A stretch of 40,368 nt of DNA, from contig CAZZCN010000019.1 in the NCBI GenBank assembly GCA_964652975.1, forward strand, positions 1 through 40,368. Reading direction: 5' to 3'. The notes beneath the pieces were generated by a model, which was not told where the DNA came from, did not search any database, and saw nothing but the letters and a program-made list of their open reading frames with translations. This DNA comes from CAZZCN01 sp964652975 (lineage in GTDB: Bacteria; Bacillota; Clostridia; Saccharofermentanales; UBA5734). The position numbers and the translations under genes are program-made. Every line of letters begins with the position of its first letter. The stretch's first letter is position 1. Shown piece by piece: positions 8,554 to 16,406 of this stretch.

Positions 8554-10462
8554 AATCCTCGTGCTGGGATTTCCACATCAGATAATATTCATCAAAGCTT
8601 GTATTGACAAGCTTCCCGATCTCATCTGTGAACTCTCCCGTATCCCTTATCGTGCTTAATATTTGAGGACGGATTGACGTTATGTAATCCGCAAACATCC
8701 TGAAAAACGGCTTTATGTCTTCCTTGTCAAATTCAGCAAACCTGTTAGTGTTAGCAAGATACAAAATTACAACCTGCTCTTCCAATGGAATTGGTGAATA
8801 CTGACCCTGCTTCAATATTTCGTATAGGTTACGCCCCTTTATGAGCTGTTCAAGCGTTGATGCATCGAGGTCAGAACCAAACTGTGAGAAAGCTTCAAGT
8901 TCCCTGTACTGTGCCAGATTGATTCGAAGCGGGCCTCCAACCTTTTTCATTGCGGAAGCCTGGGCACTGCCGCCTACACGAGACACTGAAAGTCCGACAT
9001 TAATCGCAGGCCGCTGCCCGGAATAAAACAACTGTGACTCCAGATATATCTGACCATCTGTAATTGATATTACATTTGTCGGTATATAAGCGGATATGTC
9101 TCCGCTTTGAGTCTCAACTATCGGCAATGCGGTGATTGAACCCCCGCCCTTTTCGTCTGACAGCCTTGCCGCTCTTTCTAAAAGTCTGGAGTGCAGATAA
9201 AAGACATCACCCGGGAAAGCTTCTCGGCCCGGTGGTCTCTTGAGCAAAAGCGATATGGCACGGTAAGCCTGTGCATGCTTTGTAAGATCATCGTATATTA
9301 TAAGGACGTCGGAATGCTCTGTGTACATGAGTTCCTCCGCCATTGCACAACCGGAATAAGGTGCTATGTATTGCATCGAAGCTGATGCTCCGGCACTTGC
9401 AACCACCACAGTTGTGTAGTTCATTGAATTATGTTCGCGGAGGGTGTTCACAACTGACACAACCGTTGACATTTTCTGGCCGATTGCAACGTATATGCAA
9501 TAAACTCCTTTGCCTTTCTGGTTGATAATGGTATCCACTGCAATTGCAGTTTTGCCTGTCTGTCTATCGCCGATAATAAGCTCTCTCTGACCACGGCCAA
9601 TAGGCACCATGGCATCGATGGCTGTTATTCCTGTGTGAAGGCTGACGTTGACAGGCTGTCTGTCGATAATTGACGGTGCATCGGATTCTATATGTCTTCT
9701 GTTTGCATAAGATAAAGGACCAAGACCATCTATGGGAGTACCCAAAGGATCCAGCACCCTTCCTAAAAGGCCTTTGCCAACAGGAACGTCTATCGTACGG
9801 CCTGTACGCTTGCAAACCATTCCTTCGTATACCATGTCATTCTCGCCGAGCAGCACCACACCTATTCTGTCAACATAAAGATTCATCGCTATTCCATAAG
9901 TGGTGGTCGAAAACATAAGTATCTCACTGTATTTGCAGTTGATAATACCGGATACTACCGCAACTCCGTCTCCTACGGAAATTACCGTCCCTATCTCGTC
10001 TACGGCGGCATCTACATCATATTTAGAGAAATTCTCGAACAATTTCTCAACAACGGATTGCTTCGAGGCATCCTCGAATTTAACTGATGAGTCACCCTGA
10101 AATATCATTGCATTGTCACCGGATGCAATCGGGTGTTCATCGAAATCCGTCAAGGCTCCGGACAATGTCTCATTAATCAGCTTGGAAATTTCATCGGAGG
10201 TTTTGCCTTCCCCCTGCGCGGTTTTGACATTTTTTAGCTTTGTTACTATCCTGGCCAGCTGACCCTTTACGCTGTAATCATATCTATAGCCGCCTGCATA
10301 AATGACGATACCACCCAAAAGGGATTCATCCAGTTCAAATTTATAAGAATAATTGATAATTTTCAGTCTGCCTGCAAAGCGCTTGGCTAGTTTCTCAAGC
10401 TTTTCCTCCGGAATCTCACTTGGCGAGACAATTCTGATTACACTGTATTCAATTTGCGCCAT
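8537..10462 (-). CDS. atpA: Fused ATP synthase delta C-terminal domain + alpha subunit
   Basis: A 641-residue protein; normal alpha is about 500. Residues about 5-80 match the C-terminal (b-binding) domain of delta/OSCP: IPEEKLEKLAKRF, then SLLGGIVI and SVKGQLARIVTKL. Residues 81-135 form a variable linker. Alpha begins near 135, with EIGTVISVGDGVA at 156-168, the P-loop GDRQTGKT at 298-305 and the arginine-finger region SVSRVGGSAQ (Arg495). No separate atpH exists: atpF overlaps this start by 14 bp, and nothing resembling the N-terminal delta domain is present. The ATG at 10462 has AAGGA 8 bp upstream; an in-frame GTG at 10492 has no site. In known F1 the delta N-domain binds the alpha N-termini, so a covalent link could replace it (inference). 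A possible internal start is at 10108. Confidence 0.93.
   Translation of the reverse strand: MAQIEYSVIRIVSPSEIPEEKLEKLAKRFAGRLKIINYSYKFELDESLLGGIVIYAGGYRYDYSVKGQLARIVTKLKNVKTAQGEGKTSDEISKLINETLSGALTDFDEHPIASGDNAMIFQGDSSVKFEDASKQSVVEKLFENFSKYDVDAAVDEIGTVISVGDGVAVVSGIINCKYSEILMFSTTTYGIAMNLYVDRIGVVLLGENDMVYEGMVCKRTGRTIDVPVGKGLLGRVLDPLGTPIDGLGPLSYANRRHIESDAPSIIDRQPVNVSLHTGITAIDAMVPIGRGQRELIIGDRQTGKTAIAVDTIINQKGKGVYCIYVAIGQKMSTVVSVVNTLREHNSMNYTTVVVASAGASASMQYIAPYSGCAMAEELMYTEHSDVLIIYDDLTKHAQAYRAISLLLKRPPGREAFPGDVFYLHSRLLERAARLSDEKGGGSITALPIVETQSGDISAYIPTNVISITDGQIYLESQLFYSGQRPAINVGLSVSRVGGSAQASAMKKVGGPLRINLAQYRELEAFSQFGSDLDASTLEQLIKGRNLYEILKQGQYSPIPLEEQVVILYLANTNRFAEFDKEDIKPFFRMFADYITSIRPQILSTIRDTGEFTDEIGKLVNTSFDEYYLMWKSQHEDYGTDT
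10106..10120 (-). promoter_or_regulatory. Possible internal ribosome site giving a short alpha subunit
   Basis: GGTGA (10120-10116) lies 7 bp before an in-frame ATG (10108-10106, Met119 of the fusion). Initiation here would give a 523-residue protein starting MIFQGDSS, close to ordinary alpha length and without the delta domain. GGTGA matches part of the Shine-Dalgarno core. This is only a sequence-level possibility. Confidence 0.35.
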
Positions 10463-11012
10463 TTGCGGATTCCTTTCCGTCCAGCTCTTCACCTATGAAG
10501 CGGTCAATAATCTCTTTCTGCTTTGTCTCGTCAATGCTTTGTCTTATTACCTTGGATGCAATGGCGACTGAAAGGTCGGCAACCTCGTCACGCATCTCCT
10601 CCATCATGGCTTTTCTCATTCTCTCCAACTCGGCATCCGTTCGCAGAATTATGTCGGATGCTTCCTTTCGGGCGTTTTGGATAATTGCATCGCTTTGAGA
10701 TTCAGCCTGGATTTTGGCGTCACTGACAATATTCGTAGCCTCACGGATAGAGCTTTCAATTCGTGCAGACGCTTCAGCGAACTTCTCGTTTGCTTCCGCC
10801 TTGGTCAACTTGGCTGCTTCAATTTCGTCAACTATCGCCTTTTTGCGGTCAGCAAGAAATTTCATTGCAGGCTTAAATAGGAATTTCTTCAAAATTAGAT
10901 ACGTTATCAGCAAATTTATCAAAGTAAAAAATGCCGTCACTAAATATTTTGCAAGATCCTGCGGCGATATTATTGCCAAAGCGGTAACAAAGCCACTATT
11001 AAAATCATACAT
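10449..11012 (-). CDS. atpF: ATP synthase Fo b subunit
   Basis: Peripheral-stalk subunit of 187 residues. One N-terminal membrane helix (LVTAFFTLINLLITYLILKK, about 24-43) is followed by a long charged coiled coil. The tail DLSVAIASKVIRQSIDE is typical of bacterial AtpF. The ATG at 11012 has GAGG upstream. Its end overlaps the delta-alpha fusion start by 14 bp, indicating coupling. It is not itself fused to delta, unlike the b-delta fusions known in mycobacteria. The length is slightly above the usual 160-170. Confidence 0.95.
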   Translation of the reverse strand: MYDFNSGFVTALAIISPQDLAKYLVTAFFTLINLLITYLILKKFLFKPAMKFLADRKKAIVDEIEAAKLTKAEANEKFAEASARIESSIREATNIVSDAKIQAESQSDAIIQNARKEASDIILRTDAELERMRKAMMEEMRDEVADLSVAIASKVIRQSIDETKQKEIIDRFIGEELDGKESANGAN

Positions 11013-11067
11013 CGGATATCTGCCTCACTTTCAGAGTTTTAAAGAACAAATTTCGAAGTGTTCTAAG

Positions 11068-11298
11068 CTATTTGAATGCAAATATCAGCAGCAGACTTAC
11101 AACCAATGCATATATAGCCGTAGCTTCTATGAAGACAATTGCTGTAAAAAGCAAAGTCTGGATTTTGCCTGCAAGTTCCGGCTGCCTCGCCGACGCCTCA
11201 AACGCTTTTCCTGATGCCATTCCGATACCGATAGCCGCTCCGGCTGAAGCAAACGCTATAGCCAATCCTGCTGCAAGTCCTACTAATCCTAAATCCAT
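11068..11298 (-). CDS. atpE: ATP synthase Fo c subunit
   Basis: Ring-forming proteolipid of 76 residues with two membrane helices joined by the ARQPE loop. The ion-carrying glutamate is in VFIEATAIYALV (helix 2). By alignment with Na+-translocating c subunits, the Gln of helix 1 is replaced by Ile (GAAIGIGMASGK) and the Ser after the Glu by Ala. The full Na+ signature is therefore missing and proton coupling is the more likely reading. The ATG at 11298 has GGAG upstream. It lies between atpB and atpF in the usual order. Confidence 0.96.
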   Translation of the reverse strand: MDLGLVGLAAGLAIAFASAGAAIGIGMASGKAFEASARQPELAGKIQTLLFTAIVFIEATAIYALVVSLLLIFAFK

Positions 11299-11342
11299 AA
11301 TAATTCTCCTTCGTGTATTTTCATTTTATATGTTTTGATGTT

Positions 11343-12170
11343 TCATGCTCTTTTCGTCTTCATTCCCGGATTACTCTTCTGCTCGGCGGAATGGTGGGCG
11401 CCCTCAATTATCTCGCCTATATACACAACCGTAAGATATGTAAAAACCCCCGCCTGCAGTATGCCGTCGGCAAGGTCGAACCAGATGCCGAGTATACCGG
11501 GAATGATTGCAGGCATGATGATATATATAAATTCCATAAGAATGAAAGCGCCGAATATATTACCGAATAACCGCAGAGAAAGTGATATTGGCTTTATAAA
11601 ATAATCCAGTATCCTGAAAGGTACAAGTGCAACCTTCGGATAGGTAAGCGAGCCCCAGAATCCTTTGAGCCCGACAAATTTAATGCCTGTAAATATAACG
11701 TATCCCACAGTAAAAAAGGCCAGAGTAATAGGCGTGACAGGGTCCTTCGCAGGTGGTACAATCCTGAAAGCCGATGAAAGGTTGGTCAGACACAAAAACA
11801 CCGCTATACTGCCTACAAAAGGTGCGACCTGCTGCGCCTGCATCTCGTTCATGTTCTGGTTACGACAAAGATTCATGAACAATTCTACAAAGCCTTCAGT
11901 TACAATCTGCCTTCCCCTCGGGATTTTCTCAAATCTTCTACCCATCCAGTATGCAAGGAAAAAAACCAGTATGATCGTTATCCATGCGCCTACAGTGGTA
12001 TCACCGAACGGCAGCGTAAAAGAGCCGATATGAATATGAAAGACCTCGTGATAAGCGATGGACTCCCTGATCTGCTCTCCTATGTCCCCAACTGCAACCT
12101 CGGCCAGAAAATGCTCCTTGATTGCCTGTAATAATTGGACAAAATAACTTTCGCTTAAACTAAAATACAT
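11343..12170 (-). CDS. atpB: ATP synthase Fo a subunit
   Basis: Membrane stator subunit of 275 residues that forms the ion half-channels next to the c ring. The essential arginine lies in PISLSLRLFGNIFGA, followed by a C-terminal pair of helices ending in YIGEIIEGAHH. It is the first gene of the atp operon; no atpI or atpZ precedes it. The ATG at 12170 follows GGGAG. A strong 11-bp hairpin lies 41 bp upstream of the start codon (12212-12239). Confidence 0.95.
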   Translation of the reverse strand: MYFSLSESYFVQLLQAIKEHFLAEVAVGDIGEQIRESIAYHEVFHIHIGSFTLPFGDTTVGAWITIILVFFLAYWMGRRFEKIPRGRQIVTEGFVELFMNLCRNQNMNEMQAQQVAPFVGSIAVFLCLTNLSSAFRIVPPAKDPVTPITLAFFTVGYVIFTGIKFVGLKGFWGSLTYPKVALVPFRILDYFIKPISLSLRLFGNIFGAFILMEFIYIIMPAIIPGILGIWFDLADGILQAGVFTYLTVVYIGEIIEGAHHSAEQKSNPGMKTKRA

Positions 12171-12211
12171 TTATCTCCCACCCGGTTCAAATTTTCTTTA
12201 AAACGATAATC

Positions 12212-12239
12212 CCCCGAAAAACAAAAAAGTTTTTCGGGG
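12212..12239 (-). other. Perfect 11-bp hairpin in the atpB leader
   Basis: CCCCGAAAAAC (12212-12222) and GTTTTTCGGGG (12229-12239) form a perfect stem with a 6-base loop. It sits between upp and atpB, both on the minus strand. In that direction the loop is six Us, but no U-tract follows the stem, so it is not a textbook terminator. It may be a factor-assisted terminator for upp or a structured 5' leader element of the atp operon. Confidence 0.7.
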
Positions 12240-12471
12240 AATCGTCTTTGATTATATTCCTATTATTAGATTCAAATTCAATATATAACGATGTTTCTAT
12301 TTAATAATATTTTCATTTTGCATTTGACACTGTATGTGTCTTGCCAACCCCTTAATTGCAATTTTCTCTTCTTGACTTGCAATATACTTTGTTAACTTAC
12401 GATATTATGCGCCTTTAAAATTAGGAATGCAAGTATTTGCAATATTCATTCGGTAAAAATTGCAAAGTTTG
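12240..12471. promoter_or_regulatory. upp-atpB spacer with four TTGCAA palindromes
   Basis: With the leader hairpin (12212-12239), this completes the 301-bp region between upp and atpB. It is AT-rich and should contain the atp promoter, though I cannot pick a convincing -35/-10 pair. TTGCAA occurs four times, at 12356, 12377, 12437 and 12460. The two pairs are spaced 21 and 23 bp, about two helical turns, which would suit a DNA-binding protein. No ORF is supported. Confidence 0.35.
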
Positions 12472-13101
12472 TCATTTTGTCCCAAATAAACGGTCTCCGG
12501 CATCGCCTAACCCTGGCACAATGTAGGCATGATCGTTGAGTTTCTCATCAAGAGCAGCGCAAAAGATAGGTACATCAGGGTGATCAGAGTGCAATTTCTC
12601 AACGCCTTCTGGAGCAGCTATCAGACACATGAACTTGATGCTCTTGATACCCTTCTGCTTTAAAAATGTTACCGCAGCAGATGCTGAGCCTCCGGTGGCC
12701 AGCATCGGATCCAGTACAACAAGATCCCTGTCCGTGGAATCTTCAGGTAGCTTGCAGTAATACTCGACCGGCTGTAATGTTACAGGGTCGCGGTAAAGCC
12801 CGATATGTCCGACCTTGGCCATTGGCATAAGGTTAAGCATGCCGTCAACCATTCCAAGACCTGCGCGTAGTATAGGTATTATAGCCATCTTCTTGCCGGC
12901 AAGAACCTTCGTCCGTGCAATTGAGACAGGCGTCTCTATCTCGATCTCCTTCAATGGAAGGTCCCTTGTGACTTCATAGGCCATAAGCATTGAAACTTCA
13001 GAAACCAGCTCCCTGAATTCCTTGGTGGTAGTCCTCTTGTCTCTCATTAATGAAATTTTATGTTGTATGAGAGGATGGTCAAAAATAAATACGTTTTCCA
13101 T
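12472..13101 (-). CDS. upp: Uracil phosphoribosyltransferase
   Basis: Cytoplasmic pyrimidine-salvage enzyme converting uracil and PRPP to UMP. The 209 residues match the family end to end: N-terminal HPLIQHKISLMRDKRTTTKEFR, the PRPP-binding loop DPMLATGGSA, and the uracil-binding C-terminus (AYIVPGLGDAGDRLFGTK). The ATG at 13101 follows AGGAGG. It appears monocistronic: 237 bp separate it from the upstream O-antigen-ligase-like gene, and the atp operon follows after a hairpin. No PyrR-type leader structure was recognised. Confidence 0.97.
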   Translation of the reverse strand: MENVFIFDHPLIQHKISLMRDKRTTTKEFRELVSEVSMLMAYEVTRDLPLKEIEIETPVSIARTKVLAGKKMAIIPILRAGLGMVDGMLNLMPMAKVGHIGLYRDPVTLQPVEYYCKLPEDSTDRDLVVLDPMLATGGSASAAVTFLKQKGIKSIKFMCLIAAPEGVEKLHSDHPDVPIFCAALDEKLNDHAYIVPGLGDAGDRLFGTK

Positions 13102-13338
13102 TAAATAATATCCTCCTGGATTAATTGGATTTACCTTGCATTATGCGTCATTGCGGATTGATTTTGTTCTTTCGCTATTTTACCACTAATGTACAAGCTA
13201 ATGCAACTGAAAATATATTGTCGTTTTACTGAAATAAAATTGATTTTTCGTGTCGGCTGTTATCTCTATCGGCCTTGCAACGGATTTTGACTGTCTGTAT
13301 GCATCTTCACAGTCTTATACTACAGCAGAAATTGACTT

Positions 13339-14685
13339 TTATACAATACCAGTATTTTCTGAATTATTTTCATCTACACTATCGTTCTCATTTTTTATGT
13401 ATTCTGCAGATTCTGATATCACTTTTAGTCCGCTTTGCCTGACCATGACACTTAGCGCACCAAGAAACAGCCCAAACAGGATGATCCCCTGTGAACTTAC
13501 AAGTGGTGCATCCATTATTCCGTGCACCAGAGTCGCTGCTATCATTGCTATTCCAGCGGCTAGATAAGGGCGCACGCTTGACAGGTGAAGCGCTTTCACG
13601 GATTTTACTACGGATATTGCCATAATCCATAAAAACGACAAAAATCCTAAAACTCCAGTCTCAAGGATAAAATTGATATAAATGTTGTGTGAATGTATTG
13701 CATTTCGTATCGTCGACGGGGCGTCCGCCGGTACGTATAAATGGTAGGAATTAATGCCGGTAGCCCAGAAGGGATTTTTGACAATCTGCCGTATAGCTAC
13801 ATCCCAAAGCGCAAACCTGTTCTCGAATTCCTTGAGAAATGTCTGCGGTCTGGGGATTATGTCGCTGAAAACAATTACCGATAGCTCAGGGAAAATCGCT
13901 GTTGCTGTTAAGACTATCATAATAAACCCAAATACAATCACCAGGACATTCTTCTCGCTCATGCTAAGGAAAAACACGGTCAGTCCTGCAAGAAATGCAA
14001 GCATTCCGCTTCTGCTGCCGGTCAGATAAAGGCACGCAAGCCCAAGCGCGGTGGATAAGACAAGCCAGTTGCGGCTGGATTTTTTCCACATGTGATAAAA
14101 CAGCGCAAAAGCAAACAATATAATCACTTCAAGTGCATATGAAAAATAATTGGGATTGGAAAATGTGCCCATCAGTCTTATTGCAGTGGTTGACTTTATA
14201 AAAAAGCTGCCCGACCAGGGAAATGCAATTGCGATGAAGCATACCGGAAAAAGAAGCATCGTGGCATATCTGGCAAAATGCAGCGAGTCCTCGGGTTTCC
14301 AGAAAATTTCAATGGAAGTCGCACAAAAAACGATAGGCGCAAGTATCAAAAGCCCCAACGCCGCGCTGAGATAGTTTCTGTATAATAAAGGACCGATTGT
14401 GGCTGATAACACCAATATGATTCCAGGTAGTAAAAACGTGCTTTCCCAGATAAGTTTTATGAAGGCAACTCTAGCTCGGTCTGCTTTAATAAATTCGCGT
14501 ATAAATGCTCCGGTCAAAAGGAGTGCTCCAAAAGGCGCGCTATAATATGATGCGCCGATAAGCAGCAGGGATATAATCATTATTTTCCTGCGAGGCGGGA
14601 GTGAAAGCAAATGCACGAAGAAATTCTTGATCGTGCGTTTTGTCTGATTTATTCGTTTTTTGAGGATCAGCGACTCCCTCTTCAT
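13339..14685 (-). CDS. O-antigen ligase / Wzy_C-family multipass membrane protein
   Basis: A 448-residue protein with about ten or more membrane helices. Family hallmarks are GTFSNPNYFSYALE, TGSRSGMLAFLAG and, in the periplasmic-type loop, HSHNIYINFILETGVLGFLSF. Members polymerise glycans or attach them to lipid or protein. The N-terminus is basic (KKRINQTKRTIKNF). Its ATG overlaps the proA stop as ATGA (14682-14685) and has no Shine-Dalgarno site, so translation is probably coupled to proA. Pilin glycosyltransferases belong to the same family, and pilus genes lie 10 kb away, but nothing here proves that link. Confidence 0.85.
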   Translation of the reverse strand: MKRESLILKKRINQTKRTIKNFFVHLLSLPPRRKIMIISLLLIGASYYSAPFGALLLTGAFIREFIKADRARVAFIKLIWESTFLLPGIILVLSATIGPLLYRNYLSAALGLLILAPIVFCATSIEIFWKPEDSLHFARYATMLLFPVCFIAIAFPWSGSFFIKSTTAIRLMGTFSNPNYFSYALEVIILFAFALFYHMWKKSSRNWLVLSTALGLACLYLTGSRSGMLAFLAGLTVFFLSMSEKNVLVIVFGFIMIVLTATAIFPELSVIVFSDIIPRPQTFLKEFENRFALWDVAIRQIVKNPFWATGINSYHLYVPADAPSTIRNAIHSHNIYINFILETGVLGFLSFLWIMAISVVKSVKALHLSSVRPYLAAGIAMIAATLVHGIMDAPLVSSQGIILFGLFLGALSVMVRQSGLKVISESAEYIKNENDSVDENNSENTGIV

Positions 14686-16055
14686 TGGTCAAACGGAGAC
14701 TTTTTGTTAAGCTTGTGGTGCAGATATAAAGACTTGCCGCCGGCATAATCAGATACCTTCTGCCCCTTGCCAAAAAGCTTATACTTATATGTTACAAGGC
14801 CTTCAAGACCAACCGGTCCGCGCGCATGAATCTTAGATGTGCTTATTCCAACTTCGGCACCAAATCCGTATCGGAATCCGTCACTAAACCTTGTGGAGCA
14901 GTTGAGGAAAACATTGGCTGAATCGGTATAGGCCATGAATTTGCGTGCTTCGTATCTATTTTCGGTAATTATTGCATCGGTATGCTTCGAACCGTATCGG
15001 TTGATATGAGCTATGGCAGCGTAAGTATCAGGTACTATTTTAATTGATATCTGCAGGTCCAGATATTCCGTGTGCCAGTCGGTTACTTCTTCACATTTTA
15101 AAATTTTACATACTTTATCACAGCCAAAAATAGTAACATCAAGGCCTTTTAGCCTGTCTGATAATTCTGTAAGAATTTTAGGAGCTATAAGTTCGTTGAT
15201 CAATATCGTCTCTGCAGAATTGCAGGCGGAGACATACTGGGCTTTGGCATCGACTATAATATCGATGGCCATGTCGACATCTGCTGATTCGTCGATATAG
15301 ACGTGGCAGACACCGTCAGCATGTCCCAGTACAGGAATCTTTGTGTTGTCCATTATCATCCTGACAAAGGCATTTGACCCTCTTGGAATTAGAAGGTCAA
15401 CCTCGCTGTCCATTTTTAGCAGTTCATTAACATCTGACCTTGTAGCAAGAAGTGATATCCATCCATCCGGCAGTCCAGCTTTGATCGATGCTTCATTGAT
15501 TATCCCGGCAAGCACTCTGTTGGTCTCATATGCTTCAGACCCGCCTTTAAGTATTATTGCATTGCCGCTCTTAAGACATAGCGCTGATATCTGCACAAGT
15601 GCATCAGGCCTGGATTCAAAAATAACGCCTATTACTCCAATGGGGCATGTAACACGGTAAAGTTCAAGTCCGTGGTCTAAAAGGGAGTCGTATGTGGTTT
15701 TTCCTACAGGGTCGCCAAGCCCTATAAGATCATGAAGTCCTTTGATGACATCGCTTAACTTCTTCTCGTCAAACATAAGCCTGCCGAGGAGCGGCGCAGC
15801 AAGATTGCTTTTCCTGGCGTTTTCGAGGTCAAGTGTGTTAGCCTCTGCTATACTCTTCTTGTTGGCAGCAAGGCTTTCCGCAATAGCGGCAAGCGCGCTG
15901 TTCTTAGCGTCAGAAGAAAGTCCCATCATCTCTATGGATGCAATCTTGGCATTGATTGCAGCTTGTGATGCTAGACTCTCGTTAGCGTTGTTTAAAGGTT
16001 GCTTTAATGTATTTTCTTCGACAATTTTGTTATTTTGCTCTGCTGAATTTTCCAT
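14682..16055 (-). CDS. proA: Glutamate-5-semialdehyde dehydrogenase (gamma-glutamyl phosphate reductase)
   Basis: Second enzyme of proline synthesis, reducing gamma-glutamyl phosphate with NADPH. The 457 residues include the aldehyde-dehydrogenase fold with catalytic Cys in YVSACNSAETILI. Other family blocks are CPIGVIGVIFESRPDALVQI, LKGGSEAYETNR and IHARGPVGLEGL. The ATG at 16055 follows AGGAGG. The first 30 residues are a polar extension (Asn/Glu/Gln-rich) not usual in ProA, which is about 415-420 long. The partner kinase proB is not in the window. The 3' end overlaps the ligase-like gene by 4 bp. Confidence 0.95.
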   Translation of the reverse strand: MENSAEQNNKIVEENTLKQPLNNANESLASQAAINAKIASIEMMGLSSDAKNSALAAIAESLAANKKSIAEANTLDLENARKSNLAAPLLGRLMFDEKKLSDVIKGLHDLIGLGDPVGKTTYDSLLDHGLELYRVTCPIGVIGVIFESRPDALVQISALCLKSGNAIILKGGSEAYETNRVLAGIINEASIKAGLPDGWISLLATRSDVNELLKMDSEVDLLIPRGSNAFVRMIMDNTKIPVLGHADGVCHVYIDESADVDMAIDIIVDAKAQYVSACNSAETILINELIAPKILTELSDRLKGLDVTIFGCDKVCKILKCEEVTDWHTEYLDLQISIKIVPDTYAAIAHINRYGSKHTDAIITENRYEARKFMAYTDSANVFLNCSTRFSDGFRYGFGAEVGISTSKIHARGPVGLEGLVTYKYKLFGKGQKVSDYAGGKSLYLHHKLNKKSPFDQ

Positions 16056-16082
16056 CGGATGGCCTCCTTTACATTTGTTATA

Positions 16083-16180
16083 GCAAACTTATTCATGTTA
16101 TATAATTGAAAATACGTATAAGTTTGCCGAATGCGTTTTGCTTGAACATATATTACATAACTTATTTCAAAACGCTATAT
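16083..16180. repeat. Composite dispersed intergenic repeat (two nested inverted repeats)
   Basis: GCAAACTTAT (16083-16092) is inverted as ATAAGTTTGC (16118-16127). GCGTTTTG (16133-16140) is inverted as CAAAACGC (16168-16175). Parts recur elsewhere: motif A at 16122-16140 matches 4169-4187 (18/19), and motif B, ACTTATTTCAAAACGCTATA onward (16160-16180), matches 21835-21855 (20/21). All sites are intergenic. This suggests a MITE- or REP-like element with only partial copies elsewhere in this window. Confidence 0.6.
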
Positions 16181-16183
16181 GCC

Positions 16184-16213
16184 TGTGGATAATGTGGATA
16201 AGTCTGTGCATAA
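16184..16213 (+). promoter_or_regulatory. Cluster of three DnaA boxes
   Basis: Two perfect consensus DnaA boxes, TGTGGATAA (reverse complement of TTATCCACA), abut at 16184-16192 and 16193-16201. A one-mismatch box, TGTGCATAA, follows at 16205-16213 in the same orientation. No dnaA, dnaN or other replication gene is nearby, so this is unlikely to be oriC itself. It could titrate DnaA or regulate a neighbour. Confidence 0.65.
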
Positions 16214-16406
16214 CGTGCACGACAAGCAATTTATTAATTATTACTCATTAAACTCTTATGTAGCAAGGGTTTAGAATTTCATACATTTTTCGACAAAAAC
16301 GAACATATATGCGGACAGGCCTTCCGGCCTTTTAAAACTTAAGTTTGAGGCTTGTCTGATGAGGTATGAATTTTGGCATGTCCATGCTCGGCGGACAGAA
16401 TTGCCA

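Larger units (their letters stand above)
16056..16406. other. Repeat-rich intergenic region upstream of proA
   Basis: This 351-bp gap has no supported ORF. It contains a composite dispersed repeat (16083-16180), a cluster of DnaA boxes (16184-16213) and a small AGGCC/GGCCT hairpin (16317-16330). That hairpin has T's only on its plus-strand 3' side and does not suit the flanking minus-strand genes. The proA promoter should lie in its left part, but I cannot assign it. Confidence 0.6.

Noticed and set aside
10449..10492. Upstream GTG start at 10492 for the delta-alpha fusion
   Set aside because: No ribosome site, whereas ATG 10462 has AAGGA at good spacing. The extra residues do not resemble the delta N-domain.
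16184..16213. Chromosomal origin of replication
   Set aside because: DnaA boxes are present, but there is no dnaA, dnaN, recF, gyrB or rpmH, and only three boxes were found.
16317..16330. AGGCC/GGCCT hairpin as terminator
   Set aside because: The stem is 5 bp with a T-run only on the plus-strand side, while both flanking genes are on minus.
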